DNA of 64,000 nucleotides from UBA1479 sp963976055 (GTDB lineage Bacteria > Pseudomonadota > Alphaproteobacteria > Rhodospirillales > Casp-alpha2): contig CAXBJB010000008.1 of assembly GCA_963976055.1 (NCBI GenBank), positions 62,001 through 126,000 on the forward strand. The letters are read 5' to 3'. The translations under genes were made by a program, and so were the position numbers. This document shows, piece after piece, positions 8,721 to 17,467 of the stretch (positions are counted from its first letter, which is position 1; each line of letters opens with the position of its first letter). The notes below the pieces were generated by a model. It searched no databases. It was not told where the DNA came from and saw only the letters and a program-made list of their open reading frames with translations.

Positions 8721-8772
8721 GCGCCCGGAATCCGCCGTGAAGGTTGTTTTGCGCGGAAAAGATAAAGGCTGA

Positions 8773-10494
8773 TTAATTGGCGTGGGTGGGGCGGGTGCCG
8801 CGCACCTTGGCCAGGGCCGCGTCGATGGTCGTCTCGAAAGCGACCAGGGGCGTGGTGATTTTGTGGTTGGCGAGGTCGCGGCGCACGCTTGCCGAGACGC
8901 CGGTCAGGATCACCGCGACGCCCTGGCGCTGGGCCTTCCGGGCCAGGCCGTCGATGGTGTTGGCCGCCGTCGAATCGAGGAACGGCACGGCGGCGAGGTC
9001 GATGATCAGGGCCTTGTGGGTGTCGGAGATGCGCTCCAGCACCGCGCCGATGGAGGCCGCGGCCCCGAAGAAAAAGGCGCCGACGATGCGGTAGACGACG
9101 ACGTCCGGGTCGGACGCGTCGTCCTCGTCATAGGGCTTGCGCCCGCCGTTGGCGTCATCCGCCTTGTCCTCGGCGACGAAGGGCCGGTGGCTTTCGACTG
9201 CCGTGGTCTTCGACATGCGATGGATGAACAGCACCGAGCCCAGGGCGAAGCCGACCACAATGGCCTCCGTCAGGTCGCGGAAGATGGTCAGCCCGAGCGT
9301 CGCGAGCAAAACCAGCGCGTCGCCGGGCGAGGCGCGGAGCAGGGTCGCGAAGGCGTGTTTTTCGATCATCTTCCAGGCCACCACGGCGAGCACCCCGGCC
9401 AGGCTGGCGAGCGGGATATAGGCGGCGAGCGGGGCCGCGATGAGGATGAAGCCCAGTAGGAACAGGGAATGCATCATCCCGGCGACGGGCCCATGCGCCC
9501 CCGCCCGCACGTTGGTCGCCGTGCGCGCGATGGTGCCGGTCACGCAGATGCCGCCGAACAGGCCGGAGGCCACGTTGGCGATGCCCTGGGCCACCAGTTC
9601 GCAGTTGGAACGGTGACGTCGCCCGGTCATGCCGTCGGCGACCACGGCCGACAGCAGGGATTCGATGGCGCCCAGAAGGGCGAAGGCCACGGCGTTGGGC
9701 AGCACGGCCTGAACCTTGGCCCAGGACACGTCGGGAATTGCCGGCAACGGCAGGCTTTGGGGAATGCCGCCGAAGCGGCTGCCGATGGTCTCGACCGGCA
9801 GGTTGAACGCGGCGGTCGCGAGCGCCGCGCCCGTGACCGCGATCAACATGCCGGGCCAGCGCGGCAAAAACCGCGACCCCCCCGCGATCGCCAGCACGCT
9901 GCCCAGGGACAGGGCGAGCGCCGCCCCGTTGACGGTCGCGAGCCCGGCCCATAGCACCGGCAGCTTGTCGAGCAACGGCCCCGGTTCGGGTGCGGCGAGC
10001 GTCAGGCCCAGCAGGTCGCGGACCTGGCTGGCGAAGATGATGACGGCGATCCCCGCCGTGAAGCCGACGGTCACCGGATAGGGAATGAACTTGATATAGG
10101 TGCCGAGGCGAAGGGCCCCCACGCCCGCCAGGATCACGCCCGCCAGCAGGGTCGCCAGGATCAGGCCGTCCATGCCGTGGGCGAGGACGGTGCCGGCGAC
10201 CAGCACGATGAAGGCCCCGGCCGGGCCGCCGATCTGAAACCGGCTGCCGCCCAGCAAGGAGACGAAAAAGCCGCCGATGATGGCGGTGTAAAGCCCCTGC
10301 GCCGGGGTCGCACCCGAGGCGATGGCGATGGCCATGGACAAGGGCAGGGCGACGATGGCGACGGTCAGGCCCGCGACCGCGTCGGCCCGCAGGTTGGCGA
10401 GGCTGTAGCCCTCGCGCAGTACCGTCACCAGCTTGGGCGTGAACAACTCGGCGGCGGAGGCGGGCGCCGCCAGCCCGGCGGATTTCAAGGACAT
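8773..10494 (-). CDS. SulP-family anion transporter with STAS domain
   Basis: 573-residue transporter of the SLC26/SulP family (sulfate, bicarbonate or another anion). The N-terminal two thirds carry about 12-14 hydrophobic segments, beginning with DAVAGLTVAIVALPLSMAIA and including the family stretch GGPAGAFIVLVAGTV. A charged Asp/Glu-rich linker (about 440-460) leads into a C-terminal STAS domain with FLDSTAA, like the anti-sigma antagonist phosphorylation loop. I chose the ATG beginning MSLKSAG; an in-frame GTG 13 codons upstream (10533) is possible, and neither has a good ribosome binding site. The beta carbonic anhydrase elsewhere in the window would fit bicarbonate, but that link is speculative. 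Confidence 0.9.
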   Translation of the reverse strand: MSLKSAGLAAPASAAELFTPKLVTVLREGYSLANLRADAVAGLTVAIVALPLSMAIAIASGATPAQGLYTAIIGGFFVSLLGGSRFQIGGPAGAFIVLVAGTVLAHGMDGLILATLLAGVILAGVGALRLGTYIKFIPYPVTVGFTAGIAVIIFASQVRDLLGLTLAAPEPGPLLDKLPVLWAGLATVNGAALALSLGSVLAIAGGSRFLPRWPGMLIAVTGAALATAAFNLPVETIGSRFGGIPQSLPLPAIPDVSWAKVQAVLPNAVAFALLGAIESLLSAVVADGMTGRRHRSNCELVAQGIANVASGLFGGICVTGTIARTATNVRAGAHGPVAGMMHSLFLLGFILIAAPLAAYIPLASLAGVLAVVAWKMIEKHAFATLLRASPGDALVLLATLGLTIFRDLTEAIVVGFALGSVLFIHRMSKTTAVESHRPFVAEDKADDANGGRKPYDEDDASDPDVVVYRIVGAFFFGAAASIGAVLERISDTHKALIIDLAAVPFLDSTAANTIDGLARKAQRQGVAVILTGVSASVRRDLANHKITTPLVAFETTIDAALAKVRGTRPTHAN

Positions 10495-10668
10495 GGAGAT
10501 ACGGCAATCTTCTGTGCAAAGGGGATAAAGCACAGTTTTTTGCAGTAAAATGCCCGGCGGGTCAACGGCGTTCTGGGCCGGGGCATTTTCCGCTTAAACA
10601 ATTGTGCGGTGCAGCATATACTCCGCCCCCTCTTGAACGGCGCGACCTGGCCAAGGAGGGGCAACGCG

Positions 10669-11208
10669 ATGAACATGGACAAAATCCCGGTCGGCGAAAA
10701 TCCGCCCTACGACGTCAACGTCATCATCGAGATCCCCATGGGGGGCAATCCGGTGAAGTACGAGCTCGACAAGGAATCGGGGGCGATGTACGTCGACCGC
10801 TTCCTGCACACGGCGATGTATTATCCGTCCAATTACGGTTTCATCCCCCATACCCTGTCCGACGACGGCGACCCCACGGACGCCATGGTGCTGGGCCAGG
10901 TGCCGGTGCAGCCGGGGGTCATCATCCGCTCGCGGCCCATCGGCGTGCTGATGATGGAGGACGAAGGCGGTCTGGACGAAAAAATTCTCTGCGTGCCCGT
11001 CGACGACCTTCATCCCTATTACGGCAACGTCGGCAGCTACCGCGACCTGCGCCCGGTGATGCTCGACCAGATCGCCCATTTCTTCGAACACTACAAGGAT
11101 CTGGAACGCGGCAAATGGGCCAAGATCAAGGGCTGGGGCGAGGCCGAACAGGCCATGGACCTGATCCGCGAAGCCATGGACCGGGCCCAGGAAAAAGCCA
11201 AGTCCTGA
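10669..11208 (+). CDS. ppa: Inorganic pyrophosphatase (family I)
   Basis: 179-residue soluble enzyme that hydrolyses pyrophosphate to phosphate and drives biosynthetic reactions forward. The ATG is fixed by AAGGAGG at 10653-10659. The metal-binding signature DDGDPTDAMVLG is intact. The conserved YPSNYGFIPHT and VDDLHPYYG stretches are also present. Length is typical of bacterial hexameric enzymes (about 175). It is transcribed away from the SulP gene; the 174-bp gap between them is AT-richer than its surroundings. The macro-domain gene follows after 40 bp. Confidence 0.96.
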   Translation: MNMDKIPVGENPPYDVNVIIEIPMGGNPVKYELDKESGAMYVDRFLHTAMYYPSNYGFIPHTLSDDGDPTDAMVLGQVPVQPGVIIRSRPIGVLMMEDEGGLDEKILCVPVDDLHPYYGNVGSYRDLRPVMLDQIAHFFEHYKDLERGKWAKIKGWGEAEQAMDLIREAMDRAQEKAKS

Positions 11209-11248
11209 CCGCTTTTCCGGCCCGGCCGACCCTTGCTAGACTGAGGCC

Positions 11249-11776
11249 ATGACCTCACGCGACCGCATGTCCGTGGTCGAGGCCGATATTACGACCCTCG
11301 ACGTCGACGCCATCGTCAACGCCGCCAACGAACATTTGGCGCCGGGCGGCGGCGTGTGCGGCGCCATCCATCGCGCCGCCGGCCCGGCCTTGGCCCGGGA
11401 GTGTGCTACCCTCGGCGGCTGCCCCACGGGCGAGGCCCGGATCACCCCGGGACACGATCTTCCCGCCCGCTTCGTCATCCATGCCGTCGGCCCCGTGTGG
11501 CACGGCGGCGGCGCCGGGGAGGACGGCCTGCTGGCCGGGGCCTACCGCCATTCCCTCGCCCTCGCCCGCGACAACGGCCTCAGGTCGATCGCCTTTCCCG
11601 CCATTTCGACCGGCATCTTCGGCTTTCCGGCCGGCCGCGCGGCGGGTATCGCCGTGGCGACCTGCGCCGCGTTCCTCGACGCCAACGCCCTGCCGGAACG
11701 GGTGGTGTTCTGCTGCTTCGGGGCGGACAGCGCCGCCCTTCACCGCAAGGCCCTGGCGGACCTTAATCCGGGATAA
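11249..11776 (+). CDS. Macro domain protein, probable O-acetyl-ADP-ribose deacetylase
   Basis: 175-residue single macro domain of the MacroD/YmdB type, which binds ADP-ribose and hydrolyses O-acetyl-ADP-ribose or removes mono-ADP-ribose from proteins. Visible signatures are DVDAIVNAANEHLAPGGGVCGAIH (ADP-ribose pocket with Asn-Asn and the Gly-rich loop), the VIHAVGPVW strand and AFPAISTGIFGFP (phosphate loop). It begins 40 bp after ppa, so the two may share a transcript. Its stop codon overlaps the U-tract of a terminator that serves maeB on the other strand. Confidence 0.92.
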   Translation: MTSRDRMSVVEADITTLDVDAIVNAANEHLAPGGGVCGAIHRAAGPALARECATLGGCPTGEARITPGHDLPARFVIHAVGPVWHGGGAGEDGLLAGAYRHSLALARDNGLRSIAFPAISTGIFGFPAGRAAGIAVATCAAFLDANALPERVVFCCFGADSAALHRKALADLNPG

Positions 11777-11807
11777 AAAGAAGGCGGGCCCGGGGGGCGC
11801 CGCCTTC
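11774..11807 (-). terminator. Intrinsic terminator for maeB
   Basis: Perfect 8-bp stem GAAGGCGG (11780-11787) / CCGCCTTC (11800-11807) with a 12-base loop that can pair further. Read on the minus strand it ends in CTTTTTATCC, a proper U-run. It lies about 145 bp beyond the maeB stop and directly abuts the convergent macro-domain gene. Confidence 0.65.
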
Positions 11808-11951
11808 AAGGAAGAAGCCGCTGATAACGCCCAGCGGCGGGGGGTGTGGCGGCGCGGACGCGCACATCCGGATGACCGGGATGCTAGGGCCCGTCCGCGA
11901 CAGGCCGGTGACCGGCCCGTGACGCCTCTGTGACTCCTTTGTTGAGGGGGA

Positions 11952-14222
11952 TCAGCCGACGTTGGCCTGATGCGCCGTCAGCACCGCCATGGTCGCGATG
12001 TCGGACGCCGAGGCATCCATCTGCACCACCTGGGCGGGCTTGGCGAAGCCCAGCAGGATCGGCCCCAGCACCGTCGCCCCGCCGGCCGCCGACAAAAGGC
12101 GTGCCGAAATGCGCGACGAATGCAGACCCGGCATGACCAGCACGTTGGCCGGGCCGGACAGGCGGCAGAACGGATAGTTGGCCATCAGGTCCGGGTTCAG
12201 CGCCACGCCGGCGCTCATTTCCCCGTCGTATTCGAAGGCCACGTCGCGGCGGTCGAGCACGCCGACGGCGTCGCGCATGGTCTCGGCATGGGGCAGGTCC
12301 GGGTTGCCGAAGTTGGCGAACGAGATCATGGCGACCCGCGGTTCGTGCCCCATGGCCCGGGCGACCATCGCCCCGCCTTCGGCGAAATCGGCCAGCAGGT
12401 CCGGCGACGGCGCGACATTGACCGCCGTGTCGGTGATGAACAGCGCCCGCCCGTCCTTGGTCAGTACGATGGAGACGCCGAACACGGGCTTGCCACCCCC
12501 GACCTCCAGCACCCGCGAGATGTCCTTCAGCGACACCATGTAATGGCGCGTCAGGCCGGTGACCATGCCGTCGGCGTCGCCGGCTTCGACCATGCAGGCG
12601 GCGAACACGTTGCGGTTGTTGTTGACCCGGCGCTGGGCGTCGCGGCGCAGCGATCCCTTGCGCTGCTCCTTGCGGTACAAGGTGTCCGTATAGGTCTCGT
12701 TCTTGGCCGACAGCCGCGCGTTGGCGATCTCGATGCCGTCGGGCGCGGGCAGGCCCAGGTCGGCGATCTTGGCCTTGATGGCGTCCTCGCGGCCGACCAG
12801 GATCGGCGTGCCGTAGCCCTGATTGAAGAACGAATAGGCGGCGCGGATGACCTTCTCTTCCTCGCCCTCGGCGAACACGATGCGCTTCGGGCTGGCCTTG
12901 ACCTTGTCGAAGATGGCCTGCAGGGACCCGGCGGTGGGGTCCAGCCGCGCCGCCAGTTCGCTGGCGTAGGCGTCCATGTCGGCGATCGGCTTTTGCGCGA
13001 CGCCACTGTCCATGGCCGCCTGGGCCACGGCCTTGGGCACGGCCCAGATCAGGCGCGGATCGAACGGCGTCGGGATCAGGTAGTCGCGGCCGTAGGACAG
13101 CCGCGATCCCGAATAGGCGGCATCGACCTCGTCCGGCACGTCCTGGCGCGCCAGATCGGCGAGCGCCTTGGCGGCGGCGATCTTCATCTCCTCGTTGATG
13201 GTGCTGGCGCGCACGTCGAGGGCGCCCCGGAAGATATAGGGGAAGCCGAGCACGTTGTTGATCTGGTTGGGATAGTCGGACCGCCCCGTGGCGATGATGG
13301 CGTCGTCGCGCACTTCCCGCACCTCTTCCGGCCAGATTTCCGGCACCGGGTTGGCCATGGCGAAGATCAGGGGATTGGGCGCCATGGCCGCGATCATTTC
13401 CTTCTTCACCGTGTCGGGCCCGGACAGGCCGACGAACACGTCGGCGCCCTTCAGGGCGTCGGCCAGGGTGCGGGCGTCCGTCGCCACCGCGTGTTTGGAC
13501 TTCCACTGGTTCATGCCCTCGGTGCGGCCCTCGAAGATCACGCCCTTGGAATCGCAGAGCGTCACCTGGTTGGCCGGCAGACCCATGGATTGGAACAGTT
13601 CGACACAGGCGATGGAGGCCGCCCCCGCGCCGTTGATCACCATGTGCACGTCCTTGATGTCGCGCCCGGTCAGGTGCAGGCCGTTGATCAGCCCCGCCGC
13701 GGTGATGATCGCCGTGCCGTGCTGGTCGTCGTGGAACACGGGGATGTCCAGCAGCTCCTTCAGGCGCTCCTCGATGATGAAGCATTCGGGCGCCTTGATG
13801 TCTTCCAGGTTGATGCCGCCGAAGGCCTTGCCCAGATAGCGCACGCAGTTGACGAATTCGTCCACGTCCTCGGTGTTGAGCTCAAGATCGATGCCGTCGA
13901 TGTCGGCGAAGCGTTTGAACAGCACCGACTTGCCTTCCATCACCGGGGTCGCTGCGGCGGCCCCGATGTTGCCGAGCCCCAGCACCGCCGTGCCGTTGGA
14001 AATGACGGCGACCTTGTTGCCGCGCGCCGTGTACTCGTAGCCCTTGGCCTCGTCCTTCTGGATTTCCAGGCAGGGGGCGGCGACGCCCGGCGAATAGGCC
14101 AGGGTCAGGTCGCGCTGGGTGGTCAGCGGCTTGGTCGCCGACACCTCCATCTTGCCCGGACGGCCCCTGGCGTGCATGCGCAGGGCATCCTGGTACATCA
14201 TGTCGTCGGCTTGTTTTTTCAT
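11952..14222 (-). CDS. maeB: NADP-dependent malic enzyme with phosphotransacetylase-like domain
   Basis: 756-residue MaeB-type protein that oxidatively decarboxylates malate to pyruvate and makes NADPH. Residues 1 to about 425 are the malic enzyme part: AYSPGVAAPC, ECFIIEERL, HDDQHGTAI and the dinucleotide-binding INGAGAASIACVELF. Residues about 430-756 are a phosphate acetyltransferase-like domain (FAEGEEEKVIRAAYSF, LGPILLGFAKP), which in MaeB proteins is regulatory (acetyl-CoA sensing). I chose the ATG of MKKQADDM, preceded by GGGAAGAGA; a TTG seven codons upstream is less likely. It is divergent from mutS across a 385-bp gap. Confidence 0.95.
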   Translation of the reverse strand: MKKQADDMMYQDALRMHARGRPGKMEVSATKPLTTQRDLTLAYSPGVAAPCLEIQKDEAKGYEYTARGNKVAVISNGTAVLGLGNIGAAAATPVMEGKSVLFKRFADIDGIDLELNTEDVDEFVNCVRYLGKAFGGINLEDIKAPECFIIEERLKELLDIPVFHDDQHGTAIITAAGLINGLHLTGRDIKDVHMVINGAGAASIACVELFQSMGLPANQVTLCDSKGVIFEGRTEGMNQWKSKHAVATDARTLADALKGADVFVGLSGPDTVKKEMIAAMAPNPLIFAMANPVPEIWPEEVREVRDDAIIATGRSDYPNQINNVLGFPYIFRGALDVRASTINEEMKIAAAKALADLARQDVPDEVDAAYSGSRLSYGRDYLIPTPFDPRLIWAVPKAVAQAAMDSGVAQKPIADMDAYASELAARLDPTAGSLQAIFDKVKASPKRIVFAEGEEEKVIRAAYSFFNQGYGTPILVGREDAIKAKIADLGLPAPDGIEIANARLSAKNETYTDTLYRKEQRKGSLRRDAQRRVNNNRNVFAACMVEAGDADGMVTGLTRHYMVSLKDISRVLEVGGGKPVFGVSIVLTKDGRALFITDTAVNVAPSPDLLADFAEGGAMVARAMGHEPRVAMISFANFGNPDLPHAETMRDAVGVLDRRDVAFEYDGEMSAGVALNPDLMANYPFCRLSGPANVLVMPGLHSSRISARLLSAAGGATVLGPILLGFAKPAQVVQMDASASDIATMAVLTAHQANVG

Positions 14223-14607
14223 GGTGATCGTGTCTCTTCCCAATTGGTCGTGCCGCCGCGTTCATCCGGCGTGCGTCGGGCCCTGACGCCAACCCCGCAG
14301 GGACGGCGGCCAAGGGCCGGTTCGGTTTCTTTTGGACGATGGCGGCGGCCCAAGGTTCGCCGCGTCTCCCCAGAATGCTCCCTGATCGTGTGATCTTCGT
14401 TTCGGTTTATGCGAAACTTAATTACATTCGCAAGACGAAATTTGAAAGTATCGTATTTATCCGGCCCTGGAAAGCCATGATTTCCCGGCCCGGCTAGGGG
14501 CAGATTTCCACAGCCGCGTCCCCGGCTTCCCTTGCCTCCGCCGTGCCAAGATGTGGTAGGCTCGGCCATCCTGGGCGCCGTAGTGAACATATTAAATCAG
14601 GCGAGTT
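14223..14607. other. Divergent maeB/mutS intergenic region
   Basis: A 385-bp gap with no convincing gene. Its middle (about 14395-14460) is AT-richer than the surroundings. It contains the inverted repeat TGCGAA-N11-TTCGCA (14410-14432). On the minus strand TTGCGA-N16-CATAAA could be a maeB promoter overlapping this repeat, which would make the repeat an operator candidate. I see no clear mutS promoter or strong ribosome binding site near 14608. Confidence 0.4.
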
Positions 14608-17394
14608 ATGCCTCCCGACGACATTGCGCCCCTCTCCGACGACGACGACCTGAACGCGGCCGAGACCGCGGGCGGCGAGGGTGTGCCTGCGTCCGGGGAC
14701 GTCGCCGTGACCCCGATGATGGCCCAGTTCCTGGAGATCAAGGCGGCCCATCCGGGCGCTCTCTTGTTCTACCGCATGGGCGATTTCTACGAGATGTTCT
14801 TCGACGACGCCGTCAAGGCGTCGCAGGCCCTGGACATCGCGCTGACCAAGCGCGGCAAGCATCTGGGCGACGACATCCCCATGTGCGGCGTGCCCGTGCA
14901 TTCCCACGAAAGCTACCTGACGCGGCTGATCCGGGCCGGCCACAAGGTCGCCATCTGCGAGCAGATCGAGGACCCGGCCGAAGCCAAGAAGCGGGGATCG
15001 AAATCCGTCGTTAAACGGGCGGTGCAGCGCATCGTCACCCCCGGCACGATCACCGAGGACACGCTGCTCGACGCGCGGTCGCACAACTATCTCTGCGCCG
15101 TGGCCGCCGCGCAGTCGGACCTGGGCTTGGCCTGGATCGACATGTCGACGGGCGATTTCCTGACCCAGCCCGTGTCCACGGCGTCCTTGGGCGCGGCGCT
15201 GGCGCGCATCGATGCGGGGGAGCTTTTGTGTCCCGACCGGCTTCTGGAAACGCCCGACCTGTACGAGACCTTCGCCGACTGGAAGGACCGCCTGACGCCC
15301 CTGCCCGGCGCGCGGTTCGACAGCGCCAACGGCGAAAAACGCCTGAAGGACCTGTTCCACGTCGGCACCCTGGCGGGGTTCGGCAATTTTTCCCGGGCCG
15401 AGCTGGCGGCCGCCGGCGCCCTGGTCGACTATGTCGAGCTGACCCAGAAGGGCAAGGTGCCGCGCCTGGCGCCGCCGCGCCAACTGTCCGCGGGTGCCGT
15501 CATGGGCATCGACGCGGCGACCCGGCGTAATCTGGAACTGACCCGCACCATGACGGGTGAGCGCCGGGGCTCGCTGCTCGACGTCATCGACCGCACCCTG
15601 ACCGGCGCCGGGGCGCGGCTGCTGGCGGCCCGCCTGTCGGCGCCGCTGACCGATCCGGCCGACATCGCCGCGCGCCTGGACGCCGTCGAATTCTTCCATG
15701 ACAACGCGCGGCTGAGCGACGACCTGCGCGCCGCCTTATCGCAAGTGCCCGACGTCGCCCGCGCCCTGTCGCGCATTTCCCTGGGCCGGGGCGGGCCCCG
15801 CGATCTGGCCGCCGTCCGGGACGGGCTGATCCAGGCTTCGGCCCTTCGGGGGTTGTTGCAGGGGGCCCGGGGTCTGGTGCCCAAGGCCGTGGCCGAGGCC
15901 ATGACGGACCTGGGCGAACACGGGCAATTGACCGATCGCCTGGGCCGGGCCTTGGCCGACGACCTGCCGCTCTTGGCCCGCGACGGCGGCTTCATCCGCG
16001 CGGGCTACGCCCCCGCGCTGGACGAGCACCGCCAGCTGCGCGACGACAGCCGTAAACTGATCGCAGGACTACAGGCCCGCTATGCCGAGGAAACGGGCAT
16101 CGCGGCGCTCAAGATCAAGCACAACAATGTACTGGGTTATTTCATCGAGGTCGCGGCCAAGCAGGCTGAGCGCATCAAGACCGGCAAGACGGAGGACGGC
16201 GACAGCCCCTTCATCCACCGCCAGTCCATGGCCAATGCCATGCGCTTTTCCACGGTCGAACTGGCCGACCTGGAATCCCGCATCGCCAAGGCCGCCGACC
16301 GGGCCCTGGCCTTGGAACTGGAATTGTTTCAGGACCTGGTCAACGAGGTCACGGGCCGGGCCCGGGAGATCGCCCTCGCCGCCGACGCCCTGGCGCGGCT
16401 CGACGTCGCCGCGGCCTTGGGCGCGCTCGCGCTGGAACGGCGTTATGTGCGGCCCCTGGTCGACGGCTCCAAGGTGTTCCGCATCGAAGGTGGGCGCCAT
16501 CCGGTGGTCGAGGCGGCGCTGAGCCGTCAGGGTGACGGCGCCTTCGTCGCCAACGACTGCGACCTGACCCCGGCGGACGAAGCGGGCGCGGGAGAGGGCG
16601 GCCCCGGCGGGCGGCTGTGGGTTTTGACCGGGCCCAACATGGCCGGTAAATCGACCTTCCTGCGCCAGAACGCGCTGATCGCCGTGCTGGCCCAGATGGG
16701 GGCTTTCGTGCCGGCGGCGGCGGCGCACATCGGCGCGGTCGACCAGTTGTTCTCGCGCGTGGGTGCCGCTGACGATCTGGCGCGCGGGCGCTCCACCTTC
16801 ATGGTCGAGATGGTGGAAACGGCGGCCATCCTCAATCAGGCCGGGCCCAAGGCCCTGGTCATCCTGGACGAAATCGGGCGCGGCACGGCGACCTACGACG
16901 GCCTGTCCATCGCCTGGGCCGTGGTCGAACATCTGCACGACGTCAACGCCTGCCGGGGTCTGTTCGCAACCCATTATCATGAGCTGACGCAGCTGTCCGG
17001 CCGCTTGGCGGAACTGGCCCCCCATTCCATGCGGGTGAAGGAATGGCAGGGCGACGTTGTGTTCCTGCACGAGGTCGCGCCCGGCACCGCCGACCGCTCC
17101 TACGGCATCCATGTCGGCCAGCTGGCGGGCCTGCCCGCCGCCGTCACGGCGCGGGCCGAACAGGTGTTGGAAAAGCTTGAGGCCGGCGACGGCAGCCCCC
17201 GCGCGGCGGACTTGGCCGACGACCTGCCGCTGTTTTCCGCGGCTCCGCCGCGCGCGGGTGGCGGCGTCGGCGGCAAGGGCGGCCCGTCGCCGGTGGACGA
17301 AGCCGTGGGCGTGATGAACCCCGACGAAATGACGCCTAAACAGGCGCTCGACTTCCTATATACTCTGAAAAATCTGGTGCCCGTCAGGGACTGA
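14608..17394 (+). CDS. mutS: DNA mismatch repair protein MutS
   Basis: 928-residue mismatch recognition ATPase. The mismatch-binding Phe-x-Glu is at residues 60-62 (GDFYEMF). The Walker A motif GPNMAGKST starts at residue 675, the DEIGRGT Walker B/signature at about 754, and ATHYHELT follows. The C-terminal end (EMTPKQALDFLYTLKNLV) is the MutS tetramerisation tail, so the protein is full length. The first 35 residues are an acidic extension. It is probably transcribed with glnD, 73 bp downstream. Confidence 0.98.
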   Translation: MPPDDIAPLSDDDDLNAAETAGGEGVPASGDVAVTPMMAQFLEIKAAHPGALLFYRMGDFYEMFFDDAVKASQALDIALTKRGKHLGDDIPMCGVPVHSHESYLTRLIRAGHKVAICEQIEDPAEAKKRGSKSVVKRAVQRIVTPGTITEDTLLDARSHNYLCAVAAAQSDLGLAWIDMSTGDFLTQPVSTASLGAALARIDAGELLCPDRLLETPDLYETFADWKDRLTPLPGARFDSANGEKRLKDLFHVGTLAGFGNFSRAELAAAGALVDYVELTQKGKVPRLAPPRQLSAGAVMGIDAATRRNLELTRTMTGERRGSLLDVIDRTLTGAGARLLAARLSAPLTDPADIAARLDAVEFFHDNARLSDDLRAALSQVPDVARALSRISLGRGGPRDLAAVRDGLIQASALRGLLQGARGLVPKAVAEAMTDLGEHGQLTDRLGRALADDLPLLARDGGFIRAGYAPALDEHRQLRDDSRKLIAGLQARYAEETGIAALKIKHNNVLGYFIEVAAKQAERIKTGKTEDGDSPFIHRQSMANAMRFSTVELADLESRIAKAADRALALELELFQDLVNEVTGRAREIALAADALARLDVAAALGALALERRYVRPLVDGSKVFRIEGGRHPVVEAALSRQGDGAFVANDCDLTPADEAGAGEGGPGGRLWVLTGPNMAGKSTFLRQNALIAVLAQMGAFVPAAAAHIGAVDQLFSRVGAADDLARGRSTFMVEMVETAAILNQAGPKALVILDEIGRGTATYDGLSIAWAVVEHLHDVNACRGLFATHYHELTQLSGRLAELAPHSMRVKEWQGDVVFLHEVAPGTADRSYGIHVGQLAGLPAAVTARAEQVLEKLEAGDGSPRAADLADDLPLFSAAPPRAGGGVGGKGGPSPVDEAVGVMNPDEMTPKQALDFLYTLKNLVPVRD

Positions 17395-17467
17395 CGGCCG
17401 CCGTTTCCGCCGCGAACACCCCAACGGCGCGGGTGTTTCGCATGTCCGCGTGTTATATAAGGGCGCC

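Noticed and set aside
11970..14393. 807-codon open frame on the plus strand
   Set aside because: Antisense to maeB, which has intact malic enzyme and phosphotransacetylase domains; low-complexity shadow composition.
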